DNA from: DOZZ01 sp963792655
GTDB taxonomy: Bacteria > Acidobacteriota > Terriglobia > Bryobacterales > Bryobacteraceae
Reading direction: 5' to 3'
DNA length: 64,000 nucleotides
Assembly: GCA_963792655.1 (NCBI GenBank)
Contig: CAWBWU010000005.1
Coordinates: 62,001-126,000 of the forward strand
Part shown: piece after piece, positions 48,273 through 57,500 of the stretch
Layout of the letters: every line of letters starts with the position of its first letter
Numbering within the stretch: the stretch's first letter is position 1
The notes under the pieces: model-generated
What the model was told of the DNA's origin: nothing
What the model saw: the letters and a program-made list of their open reading frames with translations, nothing else
The model's database searches: none
Position numbers and translations under genes: made by a program

Positions 48273-49184
48273 ATGGCAGCAATTACTTCAGCAAATGTAG
48301 CGAATGCGATCGTCAAGCTGGTGGCGGCGGATGCATTGCCGGCGCTGGTCGGGAACCTGGTGATGGGAAACCTGGTGAACCGCGATTACGAACCCGTTCT
48401 GGCGCAGGCAGGCGACACGGTCAACGTGCCGATCCCCCCAACGCTGGTTGCTAATAACCTGGCGGAGGGCGGCTCGGTACAGACGCAGAATCCGAGTCTC
48501 GGGAATGCGCAGATTGTTCTGAACACGCACGCAGAAGCCACGTTCCAGATTCCGGACGTGACGCGTGTTCTGGCGGTGCCGGACCTGCTCAAGCTGTACA
48601 TGCAGCCGGCGGTTGTGGCGATTGCCGAGCGCATCGAGAGCGACCTTCTGAACCTGTACGCGGGTTTCACGGCGAACGCTCCGGTGGGCACGGCAGGCAC
48701 CGCCATCAACGAAGCAGCGATCGACGCGGCGGAGACGGCTCTGTTCGCGGCGAAGGTTCCGATGAGCGAAGCGAAGTACCTGGTCGTTGACGCGAACACC
48801 TACTCGCAGATGCGCCAGATTCCGCGCTTCAGCGAATTCCAGACCGCCGGCGAAGCTGGTCTGCGTGCGATGGTCGACGGTAGCTTCGGCAAGATCAAGG
48901 ACTTCTATGTGTTCCGCTCGCAGTATGTCCCGAAGACGGGCAGCTCGCCGCTGAATACGCATAACCTTGCGTTCTGCAGAAACGGTATCGGCCTTGTGGT
49001 GCGCCGGCTGCCGCAGCCTCTGCCGGGCACGGGCGCCATTGCCGAGTACGCGGACTTCGGCAACTTCGGCTTGCGCGTCACGATGAGCTACCAGCCGAAC
49101 ACGCTGGCGCAGCAGTTCACCGTGGATGTGCTGTACGGCGCGGCGATTCTGCGAAACAGCTTCGGCGTGCAGGTAAACAGCTAA
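48273..49184 (+). CDS. Major capsid (coat) protein, P22-coat-like
   Basis: This 303-residue protein has the N-terminal style of P22 coat-like proteins (NVANAIVKLVAADALPALVGN, VNRDYEPVLAQAGDTVNVPI, VPDLLKLYMQPAVVAIAERIESDLL). A conserved-looking DANTYSQMRQIPRFSEFQTAGEAG block and C-terminal beta strands (LRVTMSYQPNTLAQQFTVDVLYG) follow. It forms the head shell. A strong ribosome site (GAAGGAG) and the following hairpin suggest high expression. Confidence 0.75.
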   Translation: MAAITSANVANAIVKLVAADALPALVGNLVMGNLVNRDYEPVLAQAGDTVNVPIPPTLVANNLAEGGSVQTQNPSLGNAQIVLNTHAEATFQIPDVTRVLAVPDLLKLYMQPAVVAIAERIESDLLNLYAGFTANAPVGTAGTAINEAAIDAAETALFAAKVPMSEAKYLVVDANTYSQMRQIPRFSEFQTAGEAGLRAMVDGSFGKIKDFYVFRSQYVPKTGSSPLNTHNLAFCRNGIGLVVRRLPQPLPGTGAIAEYADFGNFGLRVTMSYQPNTLAQQFTVDVLYGAAILRNSFGVQVNS

Positions 49185-49207
49185 GACGAGCTGAGTCGTG
49201 CGACTTA

Positions 49208-49245
49208 TGGCGCGGTTACGCGAGAGCGTACCGCGCCATTTGATT
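49208..49245 (+). terminator. Strong hairpin after the coat gene (partial terminator)
   Basis: TGGCGCGGT pairs with ACCGCGCCA, then after one bulged T, ACGC pairs with GCGT around a GAGA (GNRA-type) loop. A short weak T tract follows. Placed in the one sizeable gap of the cluster, it could reduce transcription downstream or protect the coat mRNA. Confidence 0.6.
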
Positions 49246-49274
49246 TCAGCAGGGTTGGTTTAAGGGGATCGGCA

Positions 49275-49586
49275 ATGGACCTGAGAAGCTACTACCGGAA
49301 GTTATACGACGTACAGAGTACGATTCACGCGGAGTACGTCGTGGTGTCGAGCCTAAGCACCGCCGAGGGCGGGAGAGCAGGCGTGCTGACCGAAGTGCCT
49401 AAGGCGCTGGCAGCCCGGCTGATCGCGGAAGGGCGCGCGGAGTTGGCAACCGTGGAGCAGACGGCTGCTTTTCATGAGAACGCTCGCGCGGCTAAAGAAG
49501 AGGCGGAAGCAATCGCAGACGCGGCCAAGCTACGGGTAGTAGTGATGCCGAGCGAGACCCGGCGGCCGCGCAAGAACGCGGAGTAA
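49275..49586 (+). CDS. Small head-completion-position protein of unknown function
   Basis: This 103-residue mostly helical protein (YYRKLYDVQSTIHAEYVVVSS, KALAARLIAEGRAELATVEQ, then a Lys/Glu/Ala helix and basic tail) has no recognised domain. Its position after coat suggests a head-related role, inferred only from order. It has AGGGGA upstream of the ATG. Confidence 0.5.
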   Translation: MDLRSYYRKLYDVQSTIHAEYVVVSSLSTAEGGRAGVLTEVPKALAARLIAEGRAELATVEQTAAFHENARAAKEEAEAIADAAKLRVVVMPSETRRPRKNAE

Positions 49587-49598
49587 CGCAAGAGCGCC

Positions 49599-50363
49599 AT
49601 GCCCCTTTTTTGCGACGGCGACATAAGTACAATCAGCGACCTGACAGACCAGGACAGCGCGCTGCTGGACACGGTTGCGAACGAGAACATCGACCTAACG
49701 CAGAAGCTGCGCCTGGCACAAAGCGAAGTGCGCGTCGAGCTCGAGAGCTACATGGAACGCTCAAAGACGAATTACTGGTACAGCACTACAGCGAGCGGGC
49801 TTGACGTTCAGCATGTGGTGGTGACGCTGCCGCTGAAGATGTGGCATACCTATCGCACGCTCTCGGCGGTGTATCGCGACGCGTATTGCAGTCAGTTGAA
49901 CGACCGGTATCAGGGTAAGTGGCGGTTGTTCGAAAGTATGGCGGGAACGGCGCTGTCGCGACTGCTTGAAGCGGGCGTGGGTCTGGTGAACGATCCGGTG
50001 CCGCAGGCGACTGCGCCGCTGTTGTCTATGGTTCCGGGCGTGCAGCCAGGCGGCGAGTTCTATGCGGCGGTAAGTTACGTAAACCGCGCGGGAGAAGAAG
50101 GAATGCCCTCCTCCATGGCTGATATCACTCTGGCCGACGGGACGGATCTAACAGTCGTTCCACAGAGCATACCCGACAACGCGACGGGATGGAACCTGTA
50201 CGTGGGAAGTCAGCCGACGCAACTTACGCTGCAGAATCCAACTCCGATGCCTGATTTTCAACCCCTGGTGTGGTTACTGCGGGTGACGGACGGCCGGCCC
50301 GCAGGTTGTGGGCAGGTGCCGAACCGGCTGCGCCCGCTCCCCCGGCGCTGGCAGAGAGGATGA
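49599..50363 (+). CDS. Head-tail connector/tail-completion-type protein with Ig/FN3-like insert
   Basis: This 254-residue protein has a helical N-terminal part (DQDSALLDTVANENIDLTQK, VELESYMERS) and a beta-rich insert (about 135-225, FYAAVSYVNRAGEEGMPSS, TGWNLYVGSQPTQLTLQN) that resembles the fibronectin-like domain found in the tail-tip protein of this cluster. It ends in a basic tail (RLRPLPRRWQRG). The reading frame near 50262-50300 looks locally shifted and back. Its stop overlaps the next start (ATGA). A connector role is inferred from order. Confidence 0.55.
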   Translation: MPLFCDGDISTISDLTDQDSALLDTVANENIDLTQKLRLAQSEVRVELESYMERSKTNYWYSTTASGLDVQHVVVTLPLKMWHTYRTLSAVYRDAYCSQLNDRYQGKWRLFESMAGTALSRLLEAGVGLVNDPVPQATAPLLSMVPGVQPGGEFYAAVSYVNRAGEEGMPSSMADITLADGTDLTVVPQSIPDNATGWNLYVGSQPTQLTLQNPTPMPDFQPLVWLLRVTDGRPAGCGQVPNRLRPLPRRWQRG

Positions 50364-50857
50364 GCATGCTCGGAGTTTGCAACGCGGTGAGCTCGACGGT
50401 ACTGGGGGTTTTGACAACCACCGGCGCGGGCGGGCTGAAGCTCAATGAAATCGCAGCTCAGAGCGGGGCTACTGCCACTATCGCGCCTCATTCCATTTCG
50501 GTCATGAACAGCGCGCCGGAGTTGGTGGAGCGCACCGCACGGGCGAAGTATCCGTCGGTATCGATCTACTGCGACAAACTGACGAACTCTCTCAAAGAGA
50601 AGTTTCGGACGATGTCCGGCACGGTGCACGTGGTTGTTGAAGTGAGGTACTCGCAAGACCGGCTCGAGTTGATGGAGAAAGGTCTGCAAGCCCTTGCTGA
50701 CGCCGTGTGCACTTTGCTCGACGGGGCGCGAGGCGACTGGGGCAGCGGCCTCTTTTATGGCGGCCGCTATGAGGCGACGTTCGGAGCCGTGAAAGCTGGG
50801 GGGCTTGGCTTTCTGCAGATCGGCAAAGTCGGATTCGAAGTTGAAGTGAGCAGATAA
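50360..50857 (+). CDS. Tail-completion/minor tail protein
   Basis: This 165-residue protein starts at ATG overlapping the previous stop. It contains SISVMNSAPELVERTARAKYPS, VYCDKLTNSLKEKFRTMSG-type segments and a C-terminal VKAGGLGFLQIGKVGFEVEV, the style of tail-terminator or minor tail proteins in siphophage-like clusters. The role is inferred from position between connector and tail-tube genes. A longer upstream frame exists but lacks a ribosome site. Confidence 0.5.
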   Translation: MSMLGVCNAVSSTVLGVLTTTGAGGLKLNEIAAQSGATATIAPHSISVMNSAPELVERTARAKYPSVSIYCDKLTNSLKEKFRTMSGTVHVVVEVRYSQDRLELMEKGLQALADAVCTLLDGARGDWGSGLFYGGRYEATFGAVKAGGLGFLQIGKVGFEVEVSR

Positions 50858-50873
50858 GGAAGCGAGACAAAGC

Positions 50874-52049
50874 ATGTCATCGTACATTTCGTCGAACGCA
50901 AACCGCTGGTATTGCGGGCTCGAGACCAATTACGGGCAGGTGCCGGCGGTAAGTGCCGTAAACCGGATTCCAGCAGTCAAGATGACCACAAAGGTTGAAA
51001 TTGAGACTGCGGAGCGTAAGGACAAGACCGGCAGTCGCACATTTATGGGCAGCCCGACAGGCGGCCGGCAAAAGACTACGTTCGACCTGAAGACTTACAT
51101 GGCAGGCGGCATTGATGGGTCGGTTCCTCCGGCGTATGGTCCGCTTTTCCAAGCTGCATTGGGCGGTGCTCCCCAGGTGTTTGGCGGCGGGACCGCCAGC
51201 GCGGCATCGACGAGCGCGGGCCAGCTCGGATTTACAGCCCCGCATGGCTTGTCGGCGAATCAAGCGGTCACGTTTAACGGTGAGTTGCGATTCGTAGCGG
51301 CGGTGATTGACGGTTCGACAGTCCAGTTAAACGCGCCATTCGCGACAACGCCAACGCAGGGGACGGCGATTGGGCCGACGGTCACATATGGGCTTGCGAC
51401 TAGTCTTCCGAGCGTGAGCTTATTCGATTACTGGAGTCCGGCAACAGCGGTTCAGAGAGTATTGACTGGCGCGGCAGTGGACCAGTTCAGCGTGAAGCTG
51501 AACGGCGACTTTCATGAATTCGAGTTTCAAGGCATCGCCCGCGACCTGATCGATTCGGCGAGCTTTGTGAGCGGCTCGGCAGCTTTGAACGCGTTTCCGA
51601 CGGAACCGCCGGTTAGCTCGCCGGCGTATTCGATCGTCCCGGGCAATTTAGGCCAGGTTTGGCTGGGCAGTTCATCGTCGAAGTTTCTTACCGTAACCGA
51701 CGGCGAAATCAGCTTGCACAACGATCTCGATACACGCTCAAAGGAGTTTGGCAGTTCCCTGCCCGCAGGTGTGGTTGCGGGTACGCGCAAAGTGCTCCTG
51801 GACGTAGACCTATTCGGTCAAGACGATGCTGCCACAACGGAGCTTTATCAGGCCGCACGGCAGCGCTCACCGATCAGTGCGGCGTTCCAGTTGGGACAGT
51901 CGCAGGGACAACTCGCGGGGATCTACTTAAAGAGCGTGGTTCCTGAAGTACCGGAGTTCGATGACTCGGAGCGCCGGCTGCAGTGGCGTTTCAAGAACTC
52001 TCGCGCGCAGGGAACGGTGGATGACGAAATCGTGGTGGCCTTCGGATGA
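50874..52049 (+). CDS. Tail tube protein
   Basis: This 391-residue beta-rich protein has the tail-tube pattern: WYCGLETNYGQVPAV at the start, ETAERKDKTGSRTFMG, and a C-terminal SAAFQLGQSQGQLAGIYLK and PEFDDSERRLQWRFKNSRAQG. An insert (about 125-170, TAPHGLSANQAVTFNGELRF) looks like an added Ig-like domain. It polymerises to form the tail tube. Its length is greater than the smallest tube proteins because of the insert. Confidence 0.65.
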   Translation: MSSYISSNANRWYCGLETNYGQVPAVSAVNRIPAVKMTTKVEIETAERKDKTGSRTFMGSPTGGRQKTTFDLKTYMAGGIDGSVPPAYGPLFQAALGGAPQVFGGGTASAASTSAGQLGFTAPHGLSANQAVTFNGELRFVAAVIDGSTVQLNAPFATTPTQGTAIGPTVTYGLATSLPSVSLFDYWSPATAVQRVLTGAAVDQFSVKLNGDFHEFEFQGIARDLIDSASFVSGSAALNAFPTEPPVSSPAYSIVPGNLGQVWLGSSSSKFLTVTDGEISLHNDLDTRSKEFGSSLPAGVVAGTRKVLLDVDLFGQDDAATTELYQAARQRSPISAAFQLGQSQGQLAGIYLKSVVPEVPEFDDSERRLQWRFKNSRAQGTVDDEIVVAFG

Positions 52050-52411
52050 GATACGAGAGCACTGCTGAGATTGAGTCAGAGCTTCAGCCTGGTGTGGTGT
52101 ACGAGATCGCGAAGATCTCGTTCGGCAGGCGGATCGAGCTAATTCGACGGCTTCGTGAGCTCGCGCCGCAGATCGAGTTCTTAAGCGCCAGTGGAACGGA
52201 GCGCGACGATATTGACGCCGGGTTGCTCACGGCGGAGATTGAGCGGCTTTATATCCGATGGGGACTGCGGGGCATTCGCGGGCTGACCATTGACGGGGAG
52301 CCGGCTACCGCTGAGTCGCTGGCTGAGAGTGGCCCCGAGGACTTGTTCAAAGAGGCGCTCGCAGCGGTAAAGGCAGCCTGCCGCCTCTCCGAGGAAGAAA
52401 GAAAAAACTAA
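52046..52411 (+). CDS. Tail assembly chaperone, short form (lambda gpG-like)
   Basis: This 121-residue acidic helical protein (ISFGRRIELIRRLRELAPQ, ALAAVKAACRLSEEERKN) lies between tube and tape-measure genes, exactly where tail assembly chaperones are found. It overlaps the tube stop (ATGA). Its last codons form a -1 slippery sequence immediately before the stop codon TAA, so a fraction of ribosomes should continue into the downstream frame to make the long form. Confidence 0.7.
   Translation: MRYESTAEIESELQPGVVYEIAKISFGRRIELIRRLRELAPQIEFLSASGTERDDIDAGLLTAEIERLYIRWGLRGIRGLTIDGEPATAESLAESGPEDLFKEALAAVKAACRLSEEERKN
52402..52408 (+). promoter_or_regulatory. Programmed -1 ribosomal frameshift slippery site A_AAA_AAC
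   Basis: In the chaperone frame the codons AGA-AAA-AAC-TAA contain A AAA AAC in exactly the phase required for a -1 shift, directly before the zero-frame stop. The -1 frame is open from here to 52731. An alternative is a read error in the A6 run, but the position, phase and gene identity favour programmed frameshifting. Confidence 0.75.
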
Positions 52412-52731
52412 TCGTCGCACTCCATTTTCAGTTCTCCGACCATACCGGTTGGGGGTGCGACCGATGCCGGAGAGACGGATTGGAACAAAAGCGGCGATGC
52501 GGCTTCCTGCGCTTGCCGCCTAGCGATGAAGCGCCGGTGTGGGCACGCCGGAGAGTGATTTGCATGTCCTGCCCAAAGTCTTACATCTCAGCCCAGAGCC
52601 TGGCTTGGATCGAAGAGTACGGCGTGTGGCAGAGGTACCGCGAGAGCGAGTACACGGGCATCGAGGCGAAGAAGCTGGATGCATTCTTATTGATCGAGGC
52701 GGAAATTGCGGCACAGAAAACAGAGCGCTGA
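52402..52731 (+). CDS. Tail assembly chaperone C-terminal extension made by -1 frameshift (GT-like), Cys-rich
   Basis: The -1 frame encodes about 109 residues fused to the short chaperone, making a product of about 228 residues. It starts KLIVALHFQFSDHTGWGCDR and contains cysteine pairs (CDRC, then Cys in RRCGF, then CMSC) spaced like a zinc ribbon, followed by a helical SYISAQSLAWIEEYGVWQRY. The extension of lambda gpGT binds the tail tube while the common part binds the tape measure; the same division is inferred here. No independent start with a good ribosome site lies in this frame, which supports expression by frameshifting. Confidence 0.7.
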   Translation, partial: KKLIVALHFQFSDHTGWGCDRCRRDGLEQKRRCGFLRLPPSDEAPVWARRRVICMSCPKSYISAQSLAWIEEYGVWQRYRESEYTGIEAKKLDAFLLIEAEIAAQKTER

Positions 52732-53410
52732 AACAATCGGAAGACTGGTACGGCATCACTTGCCGCGGCATGCACACGGCTCTCTCAGCGAGTTGACGGC
52801 CGGCTTGCCGCAAGGCGGCGGCCAACTCGGGGTCACCTCAACCATCAACGGCAACACCACTGCACTATCTGGGAACCAACAGAACAGTGCTTTGAGCGAC
52901 ACCATCAAGGAAGCAGCTACGCAGATACAACAGTGGCGGGCAACCACTCAGTCTCAGCAGGAGCTGCTAAATCAGAACACGTCCGCGCTGCAACAAAATA
53001 CATCGGCCCAGTCAAAGGGGTCGAGTGCGGGTGGGCTGCTGAAGGGCATAACTGGTTTCCTGGGGGGCGGGCTGGGCTCGATTCCCCTACTTTCGGGAAT
53101 TCTGGGTTTGTTCGGCGGCGGAAGCAAGGCTGCGCCGACACCTTTGACGTACAGTGTTGCACCTCCGTCGATTCAGTTCGATCAAGCTGTCGGAAGCGCC
53201 GGCTCGAGCGCTACCAGTTACGACCAGTACGGTGCTCCTCGCTCCGCGGCGACAGCGACGCAGCAGACAGCGCCTAGTCAGAACATCACGGTCAACGTGC
53301 AAGCGATGGATAGCCGAGGCTTTCTGGATCACAGCGCTGAAATTGCCCTCGCGGTGAAGGACGCGATGCTGAATTTGCATTCCATCAATGACGTGGTGAA
53401 CGAGCTTTAA
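52706..53410 (+). CDS. Short tape-measure-like tail protein
   Basis: This frame of 234 codons follows the chaperone. It has a Gln/Asn/Thr-rich coiled stretch (AATQIQQWRATTQSQQELL), a Gly-rich hydrophobic segment (LLKGITGFLGGGLGSIPLL) like tape-measure membrane parts, and a C-terminal QAMDSRGFLDHSAEIALAVK region. The start is uncertain: the first codons overlap the chaperone end, and TTG near 52792 is possible. A missing base near 52786 would join it to an upstream frame. If it is the tape measure, its short length predicts a very short tail. Confidence 0.5.
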   Translation: MRHRKQSAETIGRLVRHHLPRHAHGSLSELTAGLPQGGGQLGVTSTINGNTTALSGNQQNSALSDTIKEAATQIQQWRATTQSQQELLNQNTSALQQNTSAQSKGSSAGGLLKGITGFLGGGLGSIPLLSGILGLFGGGSKAAPTPLTYSVAPPSIQFDQAVGSAGSSATSYDQYGAPRSAATATQQTAPSQNITVNVQAMDSRGFLDHSAEIALAVKDAMLNLHSINDVVNEL

Positions 53411-53411
53411 C

Positions 53412-54567
53412 ATGGCTGCCTTTCCGATTCTGAAAACCGGTGCCTATGCGCAATACCCAGCAGAGCGGCGTACACAGTTCAGCAACGTCGTCTTGCGGTT
53501 TCTTGACGGGAGCGAACAGAAGTACAGAAACTTTGCCACCGGCCGACGCGAGTGGACGCTTCACCTTGAATTGCTAAATGAGCAGGAGGTGATGGCCCTG
53601 CAACAGTTCTTTAGCCAACAGCAGGGTACCGCGCAGCTATTTGCCTTCACTGATCCGTGGGACGGAACGATCTATCCGTCATGCCGATTGAAGGGTGACT
53701 CGTTCGAGGCAATGATGGACAACGAGACTCCGGAGCGGCGCAACGATCACGGTCAGCGAGGTACTGCCGTGAACGCTTATTTTCCTCAACTGCAGACCGG
53801 CAGTATGACGCAGTTTCCGGTCAAGAGAACACAGCGCCTCCGATCGATTACCAATGAACTCGAAGACGGTACTTCTATAGTTCTCGCGGATTCTGGCGCG
53901 AACACCCTGGAGTGGGAGTTGAACTTCGACGGGATCAGCGATGCGGAAGCTGATGCTCTGCGTTCCTTCTTTGAAGCGATGGAAGGAAGCTCTGGGTACG
54001 TTCTGTTTTGCAGATCCCGGCGCCAATTTGTTGGCATGGAGCGAAGCATTGCAGAATCCGGCATGGGTGAGCGCGAGCCCTTTGGTCGTGCTGGGGCAAG
54101 TGGCCGATCCGTTCGGCGGTAATTCCGCAACAACACTGACGAACACAAGTGCGGCTCCGCTAACGATTCAGCAAAATGTCGCGATCCCGGGTTCGATGGT
54201 CGCGACATTTGGCCTTTATGCGCGTGGAGCCGCGACGCACGGGCGCTTGCTGTTGAGCCGGCAGGATGGCTCAGCGTCGAGTGTGCAGGCGTTTTCTGTT
54301 GACAACACGTGGCGCCAGCTTCATCTCAGCAGCAGTCTCGCGGGAGCCCACGGCACGTCGGTGTTTAGCCTAACCATCGCCTCAGGGACGCAGGTGACGT
54401 TGTACGGGCTGTCCGTATTGGCTCAGCCCGCCGTCTCTTTATACGTAGCAACACAGGCCAGAACAGGGCTTTACGCGTCCACCAGATTCGCGTCCGACGA
54501 GTTGGGCATCACTCGCACGAGCGTCAATCAGAACAAATGTCAGGTGAAGTTAGTCTCAGCCGCCTAG
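53412..54567 (+). CDS. Distal tail-like protein with duplicated domain, frameshifted
   Basis: The repaired protein is about 384 residues. Two similar halves are visible: FPILKTGAYAQYPAERRTQF then WTLHLELLNEQEVMALQQFF, and FPQLQTGSMTQFPVKRTQRL then WELNFDGISDAEADALRSFF, each about 100 residues. A C-terminal beta-rich part (about 205-384) resembles carbohydrate-binding or tail-fibre domains (FGLYARGAATHGRLLLSRQD). A surplus T in TTTT at 54006-54009 shifts the frame; its removal restores YVLFADPGANLLAW. It follows the tape-measure-like gene by 1 bp. Confidence 0.6.
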
Positions 54568-54579
54568 TTGCTAAAAGCC

Positions 54580-57500
54580 ATGCAAAGTTATCTCACGCTC
54601 AAAGAACAGCCCATTGCCGAGACACCGCTCTTGCTATTCGACTGCCAGCTTCCGGACGGCACCGTCGAGCGGTGGAGCACTCACTCTGTAACAGTCAACT
54701 CACTTCGTTACAGCGCCCGGCTCATTCAGCACAACGTGTTCGAACTTCAAGTTGCGGCCGAACAGGGGGTTGACGGCATTCCCAAGATTAGCTTTGAACT
54801 TGCCAACGCCGACTCTCATTTTTCTGAGATCGAACGTCAGACCGGCTGGAAGGGGTCACGGCTTTCAGTTCAGTTTGTTTTCTTTGACCTTCGGAACCAC
54901 ACTGCAGCGTCGGATGCCATTACGCTGTTTAAAGGCGTGGTTAACGCCCCAGAGTTGATCACCGAGAGCCGTTTCCGTCTGAGCGCAGTGAACCGGCTAG
55001 CTCTGCAGCGCGTCGTGTTACCGCCGGTGAGAATTCAAAGACGGTGCCCATGGACTTTTCCTGCGAACGTGTCTCAGCGACAAGAAGCGCTAATGGGGGG
55101 GACAGAAGGAGCCTACTCGCGATTCTATAAGTGTGGCTACTCGGCGGATGTAGCTGGCGGCGTCGGCAACTTGCAGGCGGGGAATGCCTTCCAGAGTTGT
55201 AGCTATACTCGATCTGACTGTACTGCTCGGGGTATGTTCGACAGGGACAGCTCGGGCCACGACACGGCCCGGTTTGGCGGCGAGGAGTACGTACCTTCGT
55301 CGATCCTGGTGCGGAGTGCGGGCGAAAGTGGCTTTCACACGTCCGCGTTGACCAACAATGAGTCCCGCTACAACGACTTCGTTCCGCTGGTCTATGGGAC
55401 AGCCTTTATGCGGCCGAGTATCGTGTTCGCTCGCAACGATGGCAATCTCACGCGCATGGAAGTCGTCCTGGGCATGGGCCCGATTCAAGGTGTTCTGAAA
55501 GTCGTTGTGAACGGTATCGAGATCCCGCAAGGCGTCTCGGGACAAAACATGACGGGGACCGGGTGGTTCAACGTCATTAGCACGGGTCAACGGCAAGGCG
55601 CATTTAATCCAGACTTCACTGACAAAGCCGGTAAAGCGCTTGGCGACCCTTACGGCAGCATCAGTTACCTTTCGGTGGTGATTCCCAACAGGATCAACGA
55701 CGGTCAAAGCACGCCAAGTGTCGAGGTGCTTTTGCAGGGCCTGCAGATTCCCTTGTTCGACAGCGCGGGCCAGCCCCAAGGAACGACGTTTTCGAACAAC
55801 CCCGCGTGGGTGATTCTGGACTTGCTGAGACGTAGCGGCTGGACCTTGGCGGAGTTCGACTTGTCATCTTTCGCCCGGGCTGCCGCATTCTGCGATGAGA
55901 CAATTTCCGCCCAAGACCTAAACGGAAACCTAATGCAAATTCCGCGCTTCAGTTGCAACCTGGTGCTGAAGGCGAGGCGCAGCGCGGGAGACGTCATTCG
56001 CGGGATTCGAAATTCGTCCCGGTTGTTCCTAAGCTTTGGGCCCACCGGGCTCTTAAAGCTTACGCCGGAAAACTCGATCGACAAACAGCAGCCTTCCATT
56101 CCGCCCGGTAGCAATGCCACTTCGGCCATCAACGGAGGGTATCCAGCCTACGAGTTCGGCGACGGCAGCAATGGTTTCGGGGGAATCCTGCGCGGTACGG
56201 ATGGAGGTTCGAGCGTTCGCCTTTCATCTAGGACTGCGGCGGATGCGCCAAATCGCTATAACGTTGAGTTTCAAGATTCACTGAACGATTTTCAGCAAGA
56301 TAGCTATTCCGTTGTGAACGTCGACGATGTGGCGGCAATGGGCCAGGAGGTGACCCAAACGGTCAACGCGCTTGGACTTCCACACTACGATCAAGCGGCT
56401 CGAGTGCTTCAGCTCTTTCTCAACAAGAGTATCGCGGGGAACACATTCATCGAGTTCGATACGAGTGTGAAGAGCGCTGGGTTGACGCCGGGGGACATCA
56501 TCAGCATCACCTACGCAAAGGAAGGTCTGATCAGACAACTCTTTCGCGTTCAGAAAGTCGCGCTGAACACGAATTACCGAACTAGCCGAATCACAGCGCA
56601 GTGGCACGATGACGCATGGTACTCAGACCTGGCGGCGAGAGACGTTGGCGACTCGACCGCGCGGCGCCACGGCAATTATGCTTTGACGGCTCCGAGGCCT
56701 ATCGGAGGCACGAATCTCTCACCAGATGGAGCTTTGAGTTTCGGCGTGACCGAGTCGTTTCACCAGACGCCGGATGGAACGTCGGTTCTGACTGCGGCAG
56801 TAGCGTTCCAAGCGCCGAATGCAGTGAGCAAAGACGCACCTGGTATTCCCCTCGTCAACTTGGCGCCCTCTATCGATGCACAAGGGGGAACACTGAGCGG
56901 CCCGGGTCTGTACTACGGAGTGACTTGTACAAATGCAGACGGCTCAGAAAGCGCTCTTTCGTTCATTGTCTCGGCAACGCAACTCCAAGGGCAGACGAAC
57001 GCAGTCACGCTCACTCAGCTGAGCTTCCCGGCAACGGCGAGTACTTTCAGTGTTTACCGAGGGATTAATCCGACTGAGTTGGCGCAGATTGCAACGGGTT
57101 TGTCGCTTAGTGGTACTTTCACGGATTCCGGCTTTGCGCAAAGTACATCACTACCGCCCGATATGAACTTCGACCATGTCGTCTTCTACTGGCGGAAAGA
57201 GCTACAGCCAGAAGCGACGGTGACGCAGGTGTCTGAGAGTTCCGTTGGCAATGCGATTCTGCAGATGCCGATCAATCGCTATGTTGGCAAACTGCTAAGA
57301 ATCTCACAAGGGATCGGGGCGGGCCAGGAGCGACTGATCGTTTCTAACACCAACACGGTCGTGTTCTGCTCGGGTCCATGGTCTATCTTGCCAGACACGA
57401 GCAGTAAGTTTACGATCTCGGACGCAAGTTACCAAATAGGGTCAAAGGCAAAGTTCAGCCCGATTAGTTTTTCCATACCGAATGAACCCGGTGCAGTGAT

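Noticed and set aside
50240..50310. Two compensating indels in the connector-type gene
   Set aside because: A nearby frame reads plausibly (STPGVVTAGDGRPA), but without homologue comparison I cannot tell whether the continuous frame is wrong.
54006..54009. T-run at the frame break in the distal-tail-like gene as a programmed frameshift
   Set aside because: The shift is in the +1 direction, no stop-codon/slippery arrangement is present, and the break matches the many single-base surplus breaks elsewhere.
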